Shown here: positions 21,201-29,207 of the stretch, in pieces
How the letters are laid out: each line of letters starts with the position of its first letter
Position numbering within the stretch: the stretch's first letter is position 1
Assembly: GCF_000379845.1 (NCBI RefSeq)
Contig: NZ_KB903793.1
Span: forward strand, 1-64,000
Direction of reading: 5' to 3'
DNA: 64,000 nt
Origin: Moraxella boevrei DSM 14165
Lineage (GTDB): Bacteria; Pseudomonadota; Gammaproteobacteria; Pseudomonadales; Moraxellaceae
Notes under the pieces: generated by a model
What the model saw: the letters and a program-made list of their open reading frames with translations, nothing else
The model's database searches: none
What the model was told of the DNA's origin: nothing
Position numbers and translations under genes: made by a program

Positions 21201-22115
21201 GAACGCCCAGTCGTGAGTATCTATCGTGGTGATAATACGTTTAATAATGGACGGCTCTTTGCATTGGTTAATGCTATTTCAGGTGATAGAAGCTCACCGT
21301 TATCAAAAATGCGTAGCGATAACAAATATGCTGACCGTGTCATTGGTATCATGGATACAGACGTTACCAAAGCAAATAGCTTATTCTATGCTACAGATTT
21401 TACCACAAGAAAAGAAAAAGTAACCATTGCTGGTGGCGGTACAAAAGATGAAAATGTACAAAAAATCAAAGATTTAACCGATACAGATTTTGCAAATATC
21501 CCGACCGAAATGGGGAATGTGCCAACAGGAGGCTATACAGAAGTTCAGAAAAATACAGGTATTACAGCAGTAAAAGCCAAAAAAGGTTGGTATTACCCTC
21601 TAGTTCGTTTTGATGGTTACAACAATGTGAAATATACCAAAGGTGTGGGTAAATCAGAAGTTATCAACAGCTTTTTATATACCACGACCTATAACCCAGA
21701 TATGAAATACGGTTCAGGTTCAAGCTGTGCTGCATCTATCGCAGGTGGTTCAGAACGTCAGCTATATTGCTTGCCGTATGGTATTTGTAAAGATGTCAGC
21801 TCAAAATCAGGCACAGGTGGCTTTGCTCGGGCAGGGCAAGGTATTCAAGAGCTTACACTTGGACCATTGAGCAGTAGTAAATCTAATACCCGTCTTTTAG
21901 TTGGCACACGTACTATTCAAGACCGTGTAAACGATCGTGTTGATTATGGTCAAGGGTATCCAAATAGTGGTTTAGTTGGTCAAGATGGTCAGAGACTAGG
22001 TACTGATGGTGTTACTACAACTGGTGGTGATGGCTCTATTGGTGAGTTTATCTTTAACGAACGCTTTACATTACAACCAGTTAACTGGTACGAAATAAAT
22101 AATGCTAAAGACTAA
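18228..22115 (+). CDS. pilY1: PilY1-type pilus tip adhesin
   Basis: 1295 residues with a signal peptide (cleavage likely after TIA, about residue 31). The N-terminal von Willebrand A-like domain has the metal site D59-I-S61-G-S63 (MMLDISGSM) and extends to about residue 460 with several insertions. The C-terminal half is the PilY1 beta-propeller (DDYVLFGSMDGALHLVNA; FAYGGMRMGGEGLYGL). A calcium-type loop D922-R-N924-N-D926-G-F-M-D930 (DRNNDGFMDHLYFADLGGQI) is the family hallmark. PilY1 sits at the pilus tip on the minor pilin complex and controls extension, adhesion and surface sensing. Confidence 0.95.
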   Translation: MKSKINQKILSTSLKYLVVAMAMTGTSVTIADVNKKEIGDLEIYKPAQGGSATIAMMLDISGSMLEIDLPDSTYKDRWGRTRNQPNRGVWNNGLKCLYNWRNGRFAGQVTADTVLNASKYTVNIPITRADGTLDSTISMNVEVCPNTKDGRTNLEGNNTKNIKITGGATDRITNLKLGLVGLLADGTALSENHRIAMGSFPTPLPNVIRNPFKYAGNMQVPAERLTLEHRKRLINYVLGLRPNGGTPIAHAYPEVASYMLGGTTQTNAVIRAGGGYGLTGFPESDASTKNGNVYKTPLNPDAQCEGYGIYFLTDGAPNASGDNSAPVVMGAALGMNRMPKNNGRPQLTNANTESPTQAAWDWIGNFSQVLRTKNQFGKEGLKTATVGFGKVFDGFTNKTVTIDSGDGKTEAKTIPDCNSVRSQDAKNLCLLGSLDADFGKGGFTATGEPKALADSVVNFISSLNQELPSSPSGTITVPDDPYRVDSQQAIAYLPMVEAKVAENPAVWAGNVKKYALDQGTLYGQNNNKLFNDEAGSLNTAAADLWSPSPVPSSGNANISSGGMYARLTAPNAGLGSGRTLYIEDFGADGRTPVIRKFGVNASGKVTLDNNVISNTNRFRDTTTYTEERAKKLLHFLGFDNLPNTGKILDGSITLTKPTNEVKILGGAVHSNPVSVSYAATLDDYGQVTGTRDDYVLFGSMDGALHLVNADNATSNDGGKEQFAFIPKSILQNQDEALKGTQGTGKAIGVPYFGIDAPWMVHADYKFDIDNNKVTVETAKDKGVFAYGGMRMGGEGLYGLKLTNKTTPELMFYLSDKKSDGTPNADFQRMGQIWAKPVRAKIKTSNTDKGTDVLVFGGGYDMKYESEDFVAQNAGDVKGNAVYIVNAHTGALIWSASGSAGGTANTSVPTMKNSVVAGVTILDRNNDGFMDHLYFADLGGQIFRADFTNAGDKTYDAKGVGTATTSFKNQRVTRILQPAFSESEAKYAHRFYERPVVSIYRGDNTFNNGRLFALVNAISGDRSSPLSKMRSDNKYADRVIGIMDTDVTKANSLFYATDFTTRKEKVTIAGGGTKDENVQKIKDLTDTDFANIPTEMGNVPTGGYTEVQKNTGITAVKAKKGWYYPLVRFDGYNNVKYTKGVGKSEVINSFLYTTTYNPDMKYGSGSSCAASIAGGSERQLYCLPYGICKDVSSKSGTGGFARAGQGIQELTLGPLSSSKSNTRLLVGTRTIQDRVNDRVDYGQGYPNSGLVGQDGQRLGTDGVTTTGGDGSIGEFIFNERFTLQPVNWYEINNAKD

Positions 22116-22127
22116 GGAAAACTTATT

Positions 22128-22658
22128 ATGATACAGCAAAAAGGTTTTACCTTACTAGAGCTAATGATTATAGTAACGATTATTGCGATATTAGCGGCGA
22201 TTGCCATTCCATCATATCGTTCATTTGTTATTAGAAATGCCGAAGCTGAAGTACAAGCGAAAATGCAACAACTCCAAAACGAGCTAGAAGCATGGCGAGC
22301 TACAGCATTAACTTATCGTGGTTTTAAGCCAAAGCAAGTGGCAAATGACGGTACAGTTACCTACGCTTATAGTGATACTGGTAATACAATTATTAATGTA
22401 CCAGCAGTTAACCCACGTTACCGAATCACTTTAACTAACGGTACAGGCACGACGCTTGTACCAACAGGCAATGACTTGACAACTGCGTCATCAACTTGGG
22501 TGATGATTGCACAACCTGTTGGAAACCGTTGGAACCCTAACGAAATCTCAACGTTTATTCTAAATAGTCAAGGGTTAAAATGCCAATCAAAAACTGCGTC
22601 AGCCAGTATTACGGCAAACATGACAGACTGTAATGTAACGGGGGTTTCAACATGGTAA
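22128..22658 (+). CDS. pilE: PilE-type minor pilin
   Basis: 176 residues; ATG 13 bases after the pilY1 stop with AAGGAAA. Leader MIQQKG precedes FTLLELMIIVTIIAILAAIA. The domain after the helix is typical of PilE minor pilins, with two cysteines (LKCQSK, MTDCN) near the C-terminus that could form the D-loop disulfide. Co-transcribed with the rest of the minor pilin operon. Confidence 0.85.
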   Translation: MIQQKGFTLLELMIIVTIIAILAAIAIPSYRSFVIRNAEAEVQAKMQQLQNELEAWRATALTYRGFKPKQVANDGTVTYAYSDTGNTIINVPAVNPRYRITLTNGTGTTLVPTGNDLTTASSTWVMIAQPVGNRWNPNEISTFILNSQGLKCQSKTASASITANMTDCNVTGVSTW

Positions 22659-23077
22659 TGAAACAAAAAGGCTTTACGCTAATTGAATTAATGATAGTTA
22701 TTGCTATACTTGGTGTGATAGTAGCAATTGCTCTACCTAGCTATCAACGCTATGTTATCAGAACCAAACGTGCAGATATGATGGCTGAGTTACAAAATAT
22801 TGCCACTCAAATAGAGTCTAAAAAATTATCACAAGGTAGTTACCAAAATATTAATCAAAATACACTACCATTGGGTAATTTCCCAAGACAAGGTACACCG
22901 TTATATAGCATAACAGTTTCTCCCATACCTTTAACATCAGACTGGACACTAACTGCAACCCCAATGGTAACTGGACAAATGGCAGGTGACGGTAGTCTAA
23001 CATTAACAGCACAAGGCATCAAATGCCGAAATGTTACTGCTACTGATAAAAAATGTGGCAATGACTGGAAAGATTAA
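22652..23077 (+). CDS. Second PilE-like minor pilin
   Basis: 141 residues. ATG 22652 overlaps the end of pilE by seven bases and has a GGGGG seven bases upstream; an alternative ATG six bases later is possible. Leader MVMKQKG precedes [20 protein letters not shown]. It ends with a C-terminal disulfide-type pair (IKCRNV, KKCGND). It resembles PilE and ComP-like pilins. Last gene of the minor pilin operon, followed by a terminator. Confidence 0.85.
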   Translation: MVMKQKGFTLIELMIVIAILGVIVAIALPSYQRYVIRTKRADMMAELQNIATQIESKKLSQGSYQNINQNTLPLGNFPRQGTPLYSITVSPIPLTSDWTLTATPMVTGQMAGDGSLTLTAQGIKCRNVTATDKKCGNDWKD

Positions 23078-23093
23078 ATTTTACTATCCTGCT

Positions 23094-23128
23094 AAAACCG
23101 CCATTATACAGATTTTAGCGGTTTTTTT
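23094..23128 (+). terminator. Intrinsic terminator of the minor pilin operon
   Basis: AAAACCGC (23094-23101) pairs with GCGGTTTT (23118-23125), loop of 16, then a T run. It separates minor pilin genes from the independently controlled pilA. Confidence 0.85.
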
Positions 23129-23147
23129 ATGTAACATGAAAAAATAA

Positions 23148-23265
23148 GACAAAAATTGTCACTATAATAAAGTAAGTATCCAAGAATTGGCAATAAATGT
23201 CTTTTTATTGGATATAGAAATAATTTAGATTGTCTAAAAATGACAAAAATTGTCAGACAATGACA
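23148..23265 (+). promoter_or_regulatory. TGTC/GACA cluster, candidate PilR-type enhancer
   Basis: The inverted repeat GACAAAAATTGTC occurs twice, identical, at 23148-23160 and 23242-23254. More TGTC or GACA half sites occur at 23198, 23231, 23256 and 23262. They lie about 170-290 bases upstream of the sigma-54 promoter, the distance expected for an activator of the NtrC type. In Pseudomonas, PilR binds TGTC motifs upstream of pilA. The motifs are seen; the assignment to PilR is inferred. Confidence 0.6.
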
Positions 23266-23434
23266 CAATATGGCTAACAAGGCAACGTTTACTAAAATAT
23301 TTATCTGGAATTTATGACCGTTTATTTTTAGTTTATTAAAAATAGTGGCTGATTTTTTTAAAAACTACCCTTTAACACGGTTTTTTGCCAAAAATTCGTA
23401 GTGCAACGATAAAAAGTAAACTATTTTAAAAAAG

Positions 23435-23452
23435 TTGGCACAACATCTGCAA
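23435..23452 (+). promoter_or_regulatory. Sigma-54 promoter of pilA
   Basis: TTGGCACAACATCTGCAA has the invariant GG and GC separated by ten bases, matching TGGCAC-N5-TTGCA closely. It lies about 125 bases before the pilA start, leaving a leader of roughly 110 bases. RpoN control of pilA is established in Pseudomonas, Neisseria-like remnants and Moraxella. Confidence 0.8.
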
Positions 23453-23576
23453 TATTAATTACAAGAAGGTAAGGTTAACAGCTAACCAAACCATTAACTT
23501 AAATCCTTTGGATAATCTTATACACCTAACTCTATCATAAGTTTATCCAACCCTTTAATAAAAATAGGAGTTCATT

Positions 23577-24053
23577 ATGAACGCACAAAAAGGTTTCACC
23601 CTTATTGAATTAATGATTGTTATCGCGATTATCGGTATCTTGGCTGCTATCGCTTTACCAGCATACCAAGACTACACCAAGCGTGCTAAAGTTTCTGAAG
23701 GTATCTCACTAGCTTCTGGTGCTAAGACTACTGTTGCTGAGAACCACTCTAACGCACAAAAATACGACACTGGTTGGACTGCAACTACTACACCAATTGT
23801 AACTGCTCTTACTATTGACAATACAAACGGTGCAATCACTATAACTTACGGTGCAGCTGTTGAAAATGGTGCAACTTTGATTTTAGCTCCAAAAGTCGCT
23901 GGTGTGGCGCTTCCTGATTCATCTGGTGGTGCTAACAGCTATACTCCAGCACAAGGTGCTATCGAGTGGGAATGTAATGCAGCCGGTGCAACTGGTCGTG
24001 TGGGTAGTGTAGGTACACTAAACCAACGTTTTGCTCCATCTAACTGCCGTTAA
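23577..24053 (+). CDS. pilA: Type IV major pilin PilA
   Basis: 158 residues with a strong ribosome site (AGGAG) eight bases before ATG. Six-residue leader MNAQKG, then [20 protein letters not shown], mature Glu5 present. C133 and C157 would close the C-terminal disulfide loop. A Ser/Gly/Asn-rich stretch ([13 protein letters not shown], 112-124) lies before the loop and is a plausible glycosylation site because a PglL-type ligase follows downstream. The protein ends SNCR, without the terminal Ser modified in Pseudomonas group I pilins. Codon choice is more optimised than in neighbours, as expected for a highly expressed gene. Confidence 0.95.
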   Translation: MNAQKGFTLIELMIVIAIIGILAAIALPAYQDYTKRAKVSEGISLASGAKTTVAENHSNAQKYDTGWTATTTPIVTALTIDNTNGAITITYGAAVENGATLILAPKVAGVALPDSSGGANSYTPAQGAIEWECNAAGATGRVGSVGTLNQRFAPSNCR

Positions 24054-24082
24054 TATGTAGCAATCAAAACGATAAGTTTTGC

Positions 24083-24112
24083 AAAAAGACTAGCGAAAGC
24101 TAGTCTTTTTTG
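24083..24112 (+). terminator. Intrinsic terminator after pilA
   Basis: AAAAGACTAGC and GCTAGTCTTTT with a GAAA loop, then T run. Strong hairpin that should make pilA mostly monocistronic, with some read-through into tfpZ. Confidence 0.92.
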
Positions 24113-24145
24113 TTATTGTATATTGATTTGTTTTAAGCGAGGTAT

Positions 24146-24901
24146 ATGATGGTATACAGTTCCATAAAATCTAAACGTGTGCGTTATTTTTTGTTGCATC
24201 TGACTCTCTGTATTGTAGTTGCGATAATTTGTATATTATGGATGTTTAATATTTGGTATCCGATGCCACTAAATAAAGCAGTCGGTGTGACGCATATTTT
24301 TTTAATGATGATTACGATTGATATTATTGTGGGGCCATTATTAAGTTTATTGGTATATAAAGAGCATAAAAAAACATTGAAAATGGATTTGACCATTATT
24401 TCCATTTGCCAAATCATTGCGTTATGCTATGCTATGTATAGCCTAACGCAAGGTAGACCTGTTTGGTTGGTTTATAATGTGGATAGATTTGAGCTGATAC
24501 GTGCTAATGAGTTATATACTAAAAATATTAGTAAGGCACAACCTGAATATCAAAAAGTAGGTTGGCTACGACCAAAGTTTGTTGCGACTGCATTCGCCAG
24601 GGATGTTAAAGAACTTAATGATAATATGTTAGAAGAATCTCTTGCAGGTATCTCTTTAGCACAGCGTCCTGAAAGATATGTTCCATTATTAAATGCAACA
24701 GATGCCATCAAAAAACGGACAAAACCATTATCTGAGTTAAATCATTATAATGAAAAAAATAAGGTGCAGGCGATAATCACTAAGTATCCAAAAGCAGATG
24801 GGTTTTTACCATTAAAAGCAAATGTAGAAGATATGACGGTTTTGATAGATAGGAAAACAGGCGAAGTTGTCAAAATTGTTGATTTACGCCCTTGGAAATA
24901 A
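24146..24901 (+). CDS. tfpZ: TfpX/TfpZ-family type IV pilin accessory protein
   Basis: 251 residues, two adjacent ATG codons (24146, 24149) after AGCGAGG. Three to four hydrophobic segments in the first 110 residues (LLHLTLCIVVAIICILWMF; THIFLMMITIDIIVGPLLSL; TIISICQIIALCYAMY) and a soluble C-terminal domain. Proteins of this family are encoded beside pilin genes in Pseudomonas and Moraxella and act as pilin-specific chaperones or assembly modulators. The ending FLPLKANVEDMTVLIDRKTG is typical as far as I recall. Which letter (X, Y or Z) is not settled by sequence. Confidence 0.85.
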   Translation: MMVYSSIKSKRVRYFLLHLTLCIVVAIICILWMFNIWYPMPLNKAVGVTHIFLMMITIDIIVGPLLSLLVYKEHKKTLKMDLTIISICQIIALCYAMYSLTQGRPVWLVYNVDRFELIRANELYTKNISKAQPEYQKVGWLRPKFVATAFARDVKELNDNMLEESLAGISLAQRPERYVPLLNATDAIKKRTKPLSELNHYNEKNKVQAIITKYPKADGFLPLKANVEDMTVLIDRKTGEVVKIVDLRPWK

Positions 24902-24924
24902 AAAATCCCCCAATCTCCTAAAAA

Positions 24925-24955
24925 AATGCTAAACTATTCCGTTTAGCATTTTTAT
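24925..24955 (+). terminator. Intrinsic terminator after tfpZ
   Basis: AATGCTAAAC and GTTTAGCATT around TATTCC, followed by TTT-A-TT. Separates pilin genes from the glycosylation genes. Confidence 0.88.
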
Positions 24956-24981
24956 TGCCAGTTATTTTTTGGATATTGTGT

Positions 24982-26805
24982 ATGCCAAGCTACCGTGAGC
25001 CGTCTATTTTCTTTGCCATCGCTGTCGGTGTGGCGATTTTGGGTTATTTGTTGCCTTATCATTCACCTTTGGGTCGGGATTTTTGGGTAAATAGTTTTTC
25101 GTTTATTGCGGTAGCGTTTGGCGTGGCGGTGGCATTATTCACGTTAAACCGTTGGCGTGGTGTACATTTATCGGTGTGGACGTGGCTTGGGTTTATTGTG
25201 GTTTTATTTGCTCAGTTGGCTTTTTTGCCGATTGCCCACCCCGATGCGTTGATTTTTCCGATTATTTGTTTGAGTTTGGTGGCATTTGCCAGTAGTGTTG
25301 CTTACCAATTTACCGATAAAGCCTTGTTATTAAAGATATTATTTGGCTTTGCCATTGTCATGGCAATGATAACTTTTATCATCCAAGTGATGCAGATTTA
25401 TGATTATACGATTTTTTGGCAAAGTTGGGTAATCGTACGCAATAATGCGTTACCGACACGTTTGGACGGTAATTTTGGACAGGCGAACCACACAGGTTAC
25501 GGCTTTGTGTTGGGGTTGTGTGCGGTGATTTATCTGTTACATCAAACATTTACAAATCAAGCTATTCAACAAAAGTTAACAAAATATCTATTGGCATACC
25601 GTGCATTATTGGTAGTATTGTTTGCGGTATTTTGTGCAGGGTTGGCGTTTACCCAAAGTCGTGCAGGCATGCTGATGATGATTGGTGTGATTGCGGTGTA
25701 TTTTTTTGCCCAACCGATGCGGTGGCGGACAAAATTTGGTTTGACGGTGATTGGTTGGTTATTTTTTGACTTGTATTATCTCGGGGCGAGTTGGCTTGCC
25801 AGTTATCTGCTCAATGCAGGTGGACTGGGGGCGGTTAGCCGTATGGCAGGCGGGCAGGGCAACCGACCTGCACTCAATGAGCGAGCGATGATGATGTTTG
25901 GCGATAATCCACTTATCGGTGTGGGGTGGAATAACTATATGAAAGCCAGCGTGGACTATGCTCAGTTTTTTAGCTGGCCTGAAATCGCCGACCATTCGCA
26001 TAATTTTATTACCATGATTTCGGCAGAAATGGGCGTGGTTGGTCTGCTGTGCTGTGTGCCAATAGGGTGGGTGTTGCTCCGAGCCGTGCATTTTCGCCAT
26101 TCGGCACAAAGTGCGATTGCGTTAGCGTTCGTGTTAGCAAGTTTGCTATATGCGAGTGTGGAATATCCGCTATGGTATTTTCGTTATTTGGTGATATTTG
26201 CCATGTTTGTACCGTTGATTGAACCACGTCATTTAGATTTGGTAAAAAAACCTTTAAAAATCAATAATTTATTTTTTTTACGTTTTAGCGGTATGTTAAG
26301 TTTTATATTGGCATTGGCAGGTGTTTTTTATGCTTATCAATATTTGCAGTTAGATTATCTAAATTATAACCGTTTTATTACGCATAAAAATCATCAATTT
26401 ACCGATAGCCAAATTGACTATCATCGTAAACCTTTGTTTGGTTTTAGTGCGTATAATCAACGTTTGTTGGCTATGCAAGTTCCGCTCAATGCCAATCATT
26501 TAGCCGAGAAAAAGGAAATTTTTGCTGATGTGCTAACCAATGATACGTCGCAGTTCAACCTGTTGGCTTATGCACAATTACTGGCTTTTGAGAATAAACC
26601 TGACGAAGCGATGAAATATATTCAAGCATCGTGCATCATGGTGCAAGATGTCAGTTTTTGTGACAATGTGGATAGTGATTTGGCAAAATTAGCCAAAAAT
26701 AATCCACAAGTGTTCGGTAATCTGTATCGCAATTTTGTAAAATGGCGTGAACAAAATCCTGAAAAAACAGGGTTAAACGTCAAATCCGAAATTTTTGATA
26801 ATTAA
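24982..26805 (+). CDS. pglL: PglL-family O-oligosaccharyltransferase (pilin glycosylation)
   Basis: 607 residues from ATG 24982; an upstream in-frame TTG lies in the terminator region. About eleven membrane helices. Signatures of the PglL/Wzy_C group: RLDGNFGQANHTGYGFVLGL before the large loop, and DHSHNFITMISAEMGVVGLL with the conserved His in the catalytic periplasmic loop. It transfers a lipid-linked glycan to serine of pilin or other envelope proteins. WaaL O-antigen ligase is the main alternative, but the motif and the position after pilA-tfpZ favour a pilin ligase (TfpO/PglL). Confidence 0.85.
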   Translation: MPSYREPSIFFAIAVGVAILGYLLPYHSPLGRDFWVNSFSFIAVAFGVAVALFTLNRWRGVHLSVWTWLGFIVVLFAQLAFLPIAHPDALIFPIICLSLVAFASSVAYQFTDKALLLKILFGFAIVMAMITFIIQVMQIYDYTIFWQSWVIVRNNALPTRLDGNFGQANHTGYGFVLGLCAVIYLLHQTFTNQAIQQKLTKYLLAYRALLVVLFAVFCAGLAFTQSRAGMLMMIGVIAVYFFAQPMRWRTKFGLTVIGWLFFDLYYLGASWLASYLLNAGGLGAVSRMAGGQGNRPALNERAMMMFGDNPLIGVGWNNYMKASVDYAQFFSWPEIADHSHNFITMISAEMGVVGLLCCVPIGWVLLRAVHFRHSAQSAIALAFVLASLLYASVEYPLWYFRYLVIFAMFVPLIEPRHLDLVKKPLKINNLFFLRFSGMLSFILALAGVFYAYQYLQLDYLNYNRFITHKNHQFTDSQIDYHRKPLFGFSAYNQRLLAMQVPLNANHLAEKKEIFADVLTNDTSQFNLLAYAQLLAFENKPDEAMKYIQASCIMVQDVSFCDNVDSDLAKLAKNNPQVFGNLYRNFVKWREQNPEKTGLNVKSEIFDN

Positions 26806-26846
26806 TTTAATCTAATAATTTTTTAAATTTATGATAAAATATTAAC

Positions 26847-28115
26847 ATGATAAAACCTAATTTTTGGGGCATATGGCGGTATCTGTGGGTGCGGTTATTG
26901 GTTGGTTGGCTCGTGATTGCGATTTTGCCTGCCATGTGGCGGTGGACAGGGCGGATGTTGCGTTGGGATTTGTTAGACACCCAGTTTAATAGCCTTGTGT
27001 TGGCGAGCGTGGGCGTGCTACTGACCACCTTTGCGTTAAACCGTCTGTCACAGTTTCCGGGGCAACGCTCGTTTAGCCATGTGTTACCGACTTTACTGGT
27101 GGTGGTGATGTTGCTTGGTTCGGTGTTGCTGATTTTTCGCTTACCGTATTCGCTTTATTATTTGGCGTTTGCATCGGTATTTGGCTTGTTATTTTTTTTG
27201 GTGTCGTATTTGTTGGAACAAAAAATTTCTGAGCCATTTATGGCATACATTCCGCTTGGGCGTTGTCAAAACTTTGAAAATACAATTAATATCAAATGGT
27301 TACGCCTAGAAAACCCACAGTTAGACACCGCAACTGCCAAACGCATTGACGGCATTGTGGCAGATTTGGCAAGCCCTGAACTCAACGATGAATGGCAACG
27401 GTTTTTGACCGAACAAACCTTACAAGGTGTGCCTGTCTATAATCAACAACAGATGTATGAAAGTTTAACAGGGCGTTCGCCTATTCAACATTTGTACGAA
27501 AATGATTTGGGTTCATTATTGCCTTCACAAAACTATTTAATTATCAAACAGTTATTGGATAACTTCGCAGTAGTTTTAGTTAGTCCGTTGGTTGTGCCGA
27601 TTTGTTTGTTAACAGCGATTGCTATTCGTTTGGAAAGTTCGGGTAAGGCGATTTTTGTGCAGGAACGGGTGGGGAAGGGTGGCAAACTGTTTAAAATTTA
27701 CAAATTTCGCAGTATGACCACGGATGCGGAAAAACATGGGGCAAAACTGGCTCAACAAAACGATGCAAGGGTGACTAAAGTTGGTAAATTTATCCGTAAA
27801 ACTCGCATTGATGAGCTACCGCAGTTTATCAATGTGTTAAAAGGTGAGATGAGCTTGATTGGACCACGTCCAGAACAGTTAAGTTTTGTTAAACAATTTG
27901 AACAAAAAATTCCGTTTTATAACTATCGGCATATTGTCAAACCTGGTATTTCTGGGTGGGCTCAAGTTACCCAAGGTTATGCAGGTAATGAAGACGAGAC
28001 CGCACTCAAAATCCAGTATGACTTTTTTTATATTAAAAATGTCTCATTGGCGTTAGATTTGTTAATCGTCATAAAAACGGTGCAAACGATGCTCACAGGG
28101 TTTGGGGCGAGATAG
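26847..28115 (+). CDS. Polyprenyl-phosphate sugar phosphotransferase (initiating glycosyltransferase)
   Basis: 422 residues. Four N-terminal membrane helices, a small soluble region, a re-entrant helix (LLDNFAVVLVSPLVVPICLL) and the catalytic bacterial sugar transferase domain: K286-FRSM, D322-E323 in DELPQ, and G339-PRPE. It loads the first sugar-1-phosphate on undecaprenyl phosphate. WbaP- or PglC-like specificity cannot be told from sequence. It starts 41 bases after pglL, so glycan initiation and transfer are linked here. No further glycosyltransferase is in the block, so either the glycan is very short or other genes elsewhere supply it. Confidence 0.9.
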   Translation: MIKPNFWGIWRYLWVRLLVGWLVIAILPAMWRWTGRMLRWDLLDTQFNSLVLASVGVLLTTFALNRLSQFPGQRSFSHVLPTLLVVVMLLGSVLLIFRLPYSLYYLAFASVFGLLFFLVSYLLEQKISEPFMAYIPLGRCQNFENTINIKWLRLENPQLDTATAKRIDGIVADLASPELNDEWQRFLTEQTLQGVPVYNQQQMYESLTGRSPIQHLYENDLGSLLPSQNYLIIKQLLDNFAVVLVSPLVVPICLLTAIAIRLESSGKAIFVQERVGKGGKLFKIYKFRSMTTDAEKHGAKLAQQNDARVTKVGKFIRKTRIDELPQFINVLKGEMSLIGPRPEQLSFVKQFEQKIPFYNYRHIVKPGISGWAQVTQGYAGNEDETALKIQYDFFYIKNVSLALDLLIVIKTVQTMLTGFGAR

Positions 28116-28155
28116 GTGTTGGCATATTCTATAGTGGTGTTAACAAAGAAAAATC

Positions 28156-29187
28156 ATGAGAAATCAAGCATTTGATAGCATAAAGGGCTTGCTGATACTA
28201 TTGGTCGTGGTCGGTCATGTGTTGCTGGGTTCGCTCGTTGATAATGTATGGCGGTATCTGATTTATCTGTTTCATATGCCGTTATTTTTGGGATTGACGG
28301 GATATTTTGTCAAGCCTAAATTGTTACAACAATCCGCTAAAGCAATTTTAACAAAATACTATCAACGGCTATTACGACCGTTTTTTTTGGCAATGATTGT
28401 GTATTATGGATTAACAAATTACCAACAACCCCTCCATGCGATTTTAACCAATATTTTTTCGCTCTACCCCTACTATCATCTGTGGTATGTGCCTGCGATT
28501 TTGCTGTTTGTGGTTTATACCAAAGTGATAAATACATGGCTAAATCGGCGATATTACACAATTTTTTGGCTGATATTTGCGATAGCAGGGGGCTGTACTT
28601 GGTTTTTTGAAAGCGTATCACAATGGGGATTATCATCGCATTGGTTGTACCAAGCGGTAGGCGATAAGCGGTTTTATTACTTTTTTAGCTACTTTTTGTT
28701 GGGATTTTTATGGGCAAATCGGCAAAATTTTGCTATTTATGTTCAAATTGTGCGATTGGAGCGTTATTTTTACCCATTGACGGTTGGGTTACTATTATTC
28801 AGTGGTTTAGGGTTATATGTTGCTACCGTTAAAAATTTCATATTTACAAGCGGATTTTTTAAAATTATTTTTAATGATATCTTGATTATTGTTTGTTTAA
28901 GGTGGGCGGAAAATATTGCCACATTACCAATTTGTTACCAACAAAATCGCTTGAGACGTATCTTGGCTCAGATTGGTCGAGTATCGCTACCGATTTATTT
29001 ATGGCACGTTTTACCAATCTTACTGCTCAAACAAAGATTTGCTAATCAAATTATCAACTATTATTGGGTATCTGGTATTGTGTTAAGTGTTCTAATAGGG
29101 CTGTTTATTGTTTTAGAAGATAAATCGCTGTGGCTTAACCGCTGGCTATACGGTAAAAATACAACCCCAACTATAGTCAATCACTAA
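28156..29187 (+). CDS. Acyltransferase-3 family protein (fucose O-acetylase-like)
   Basis: 343 residues, about ten helices. The N-terminus FDSIKGLLILLVVVGHVLLG has the conserved catalytic His of acyltransferase-3 enzymes, and HMPLFLGLTGYF is the second signature, similar to fucose 4-O-acetylases. These integral membrane enzymes acetylate extracytoplasmic or lipid-linked sugars. It lies 40 bases after the initiating transferase, so a role in decorating the pilin glycan or its lipid intermediate is likely but inferred. Confidence 0.85.
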   Translation: MRNQAFDSIKGLLILLVVVGHVLLGSLVDNVWRYLIYLFHMPLFLGLTGYFVKPKLLQQSAKAILTKYYQRLLRPFFLAMIVYYGLTNYQQPLHAILTNIFSLYPYYHLWYVPAILLFVVYTKVINTWLNRRYYTIFWLIFAIAGGCTWFFESVSQWGLSSHWLYQAVGDKRFYYFFSYFLLGFLWANRQNFAIYVQIVRLERYFYPLTVGLLLFSGLGLYVATVKNFIFTSGFFKIIFNDILIIVCLRWAENIATLPICYQQNRLRRILAQIGRVSLPIYLWHVLPILLLKQRFANQIINYYWVSGIVLSVLIGLFIVLEDKSLWLNRWLYGKNTTPTIVNH

Positions 29188-29207
29188 AGAAAATAATAGG
29201 AAATTTA

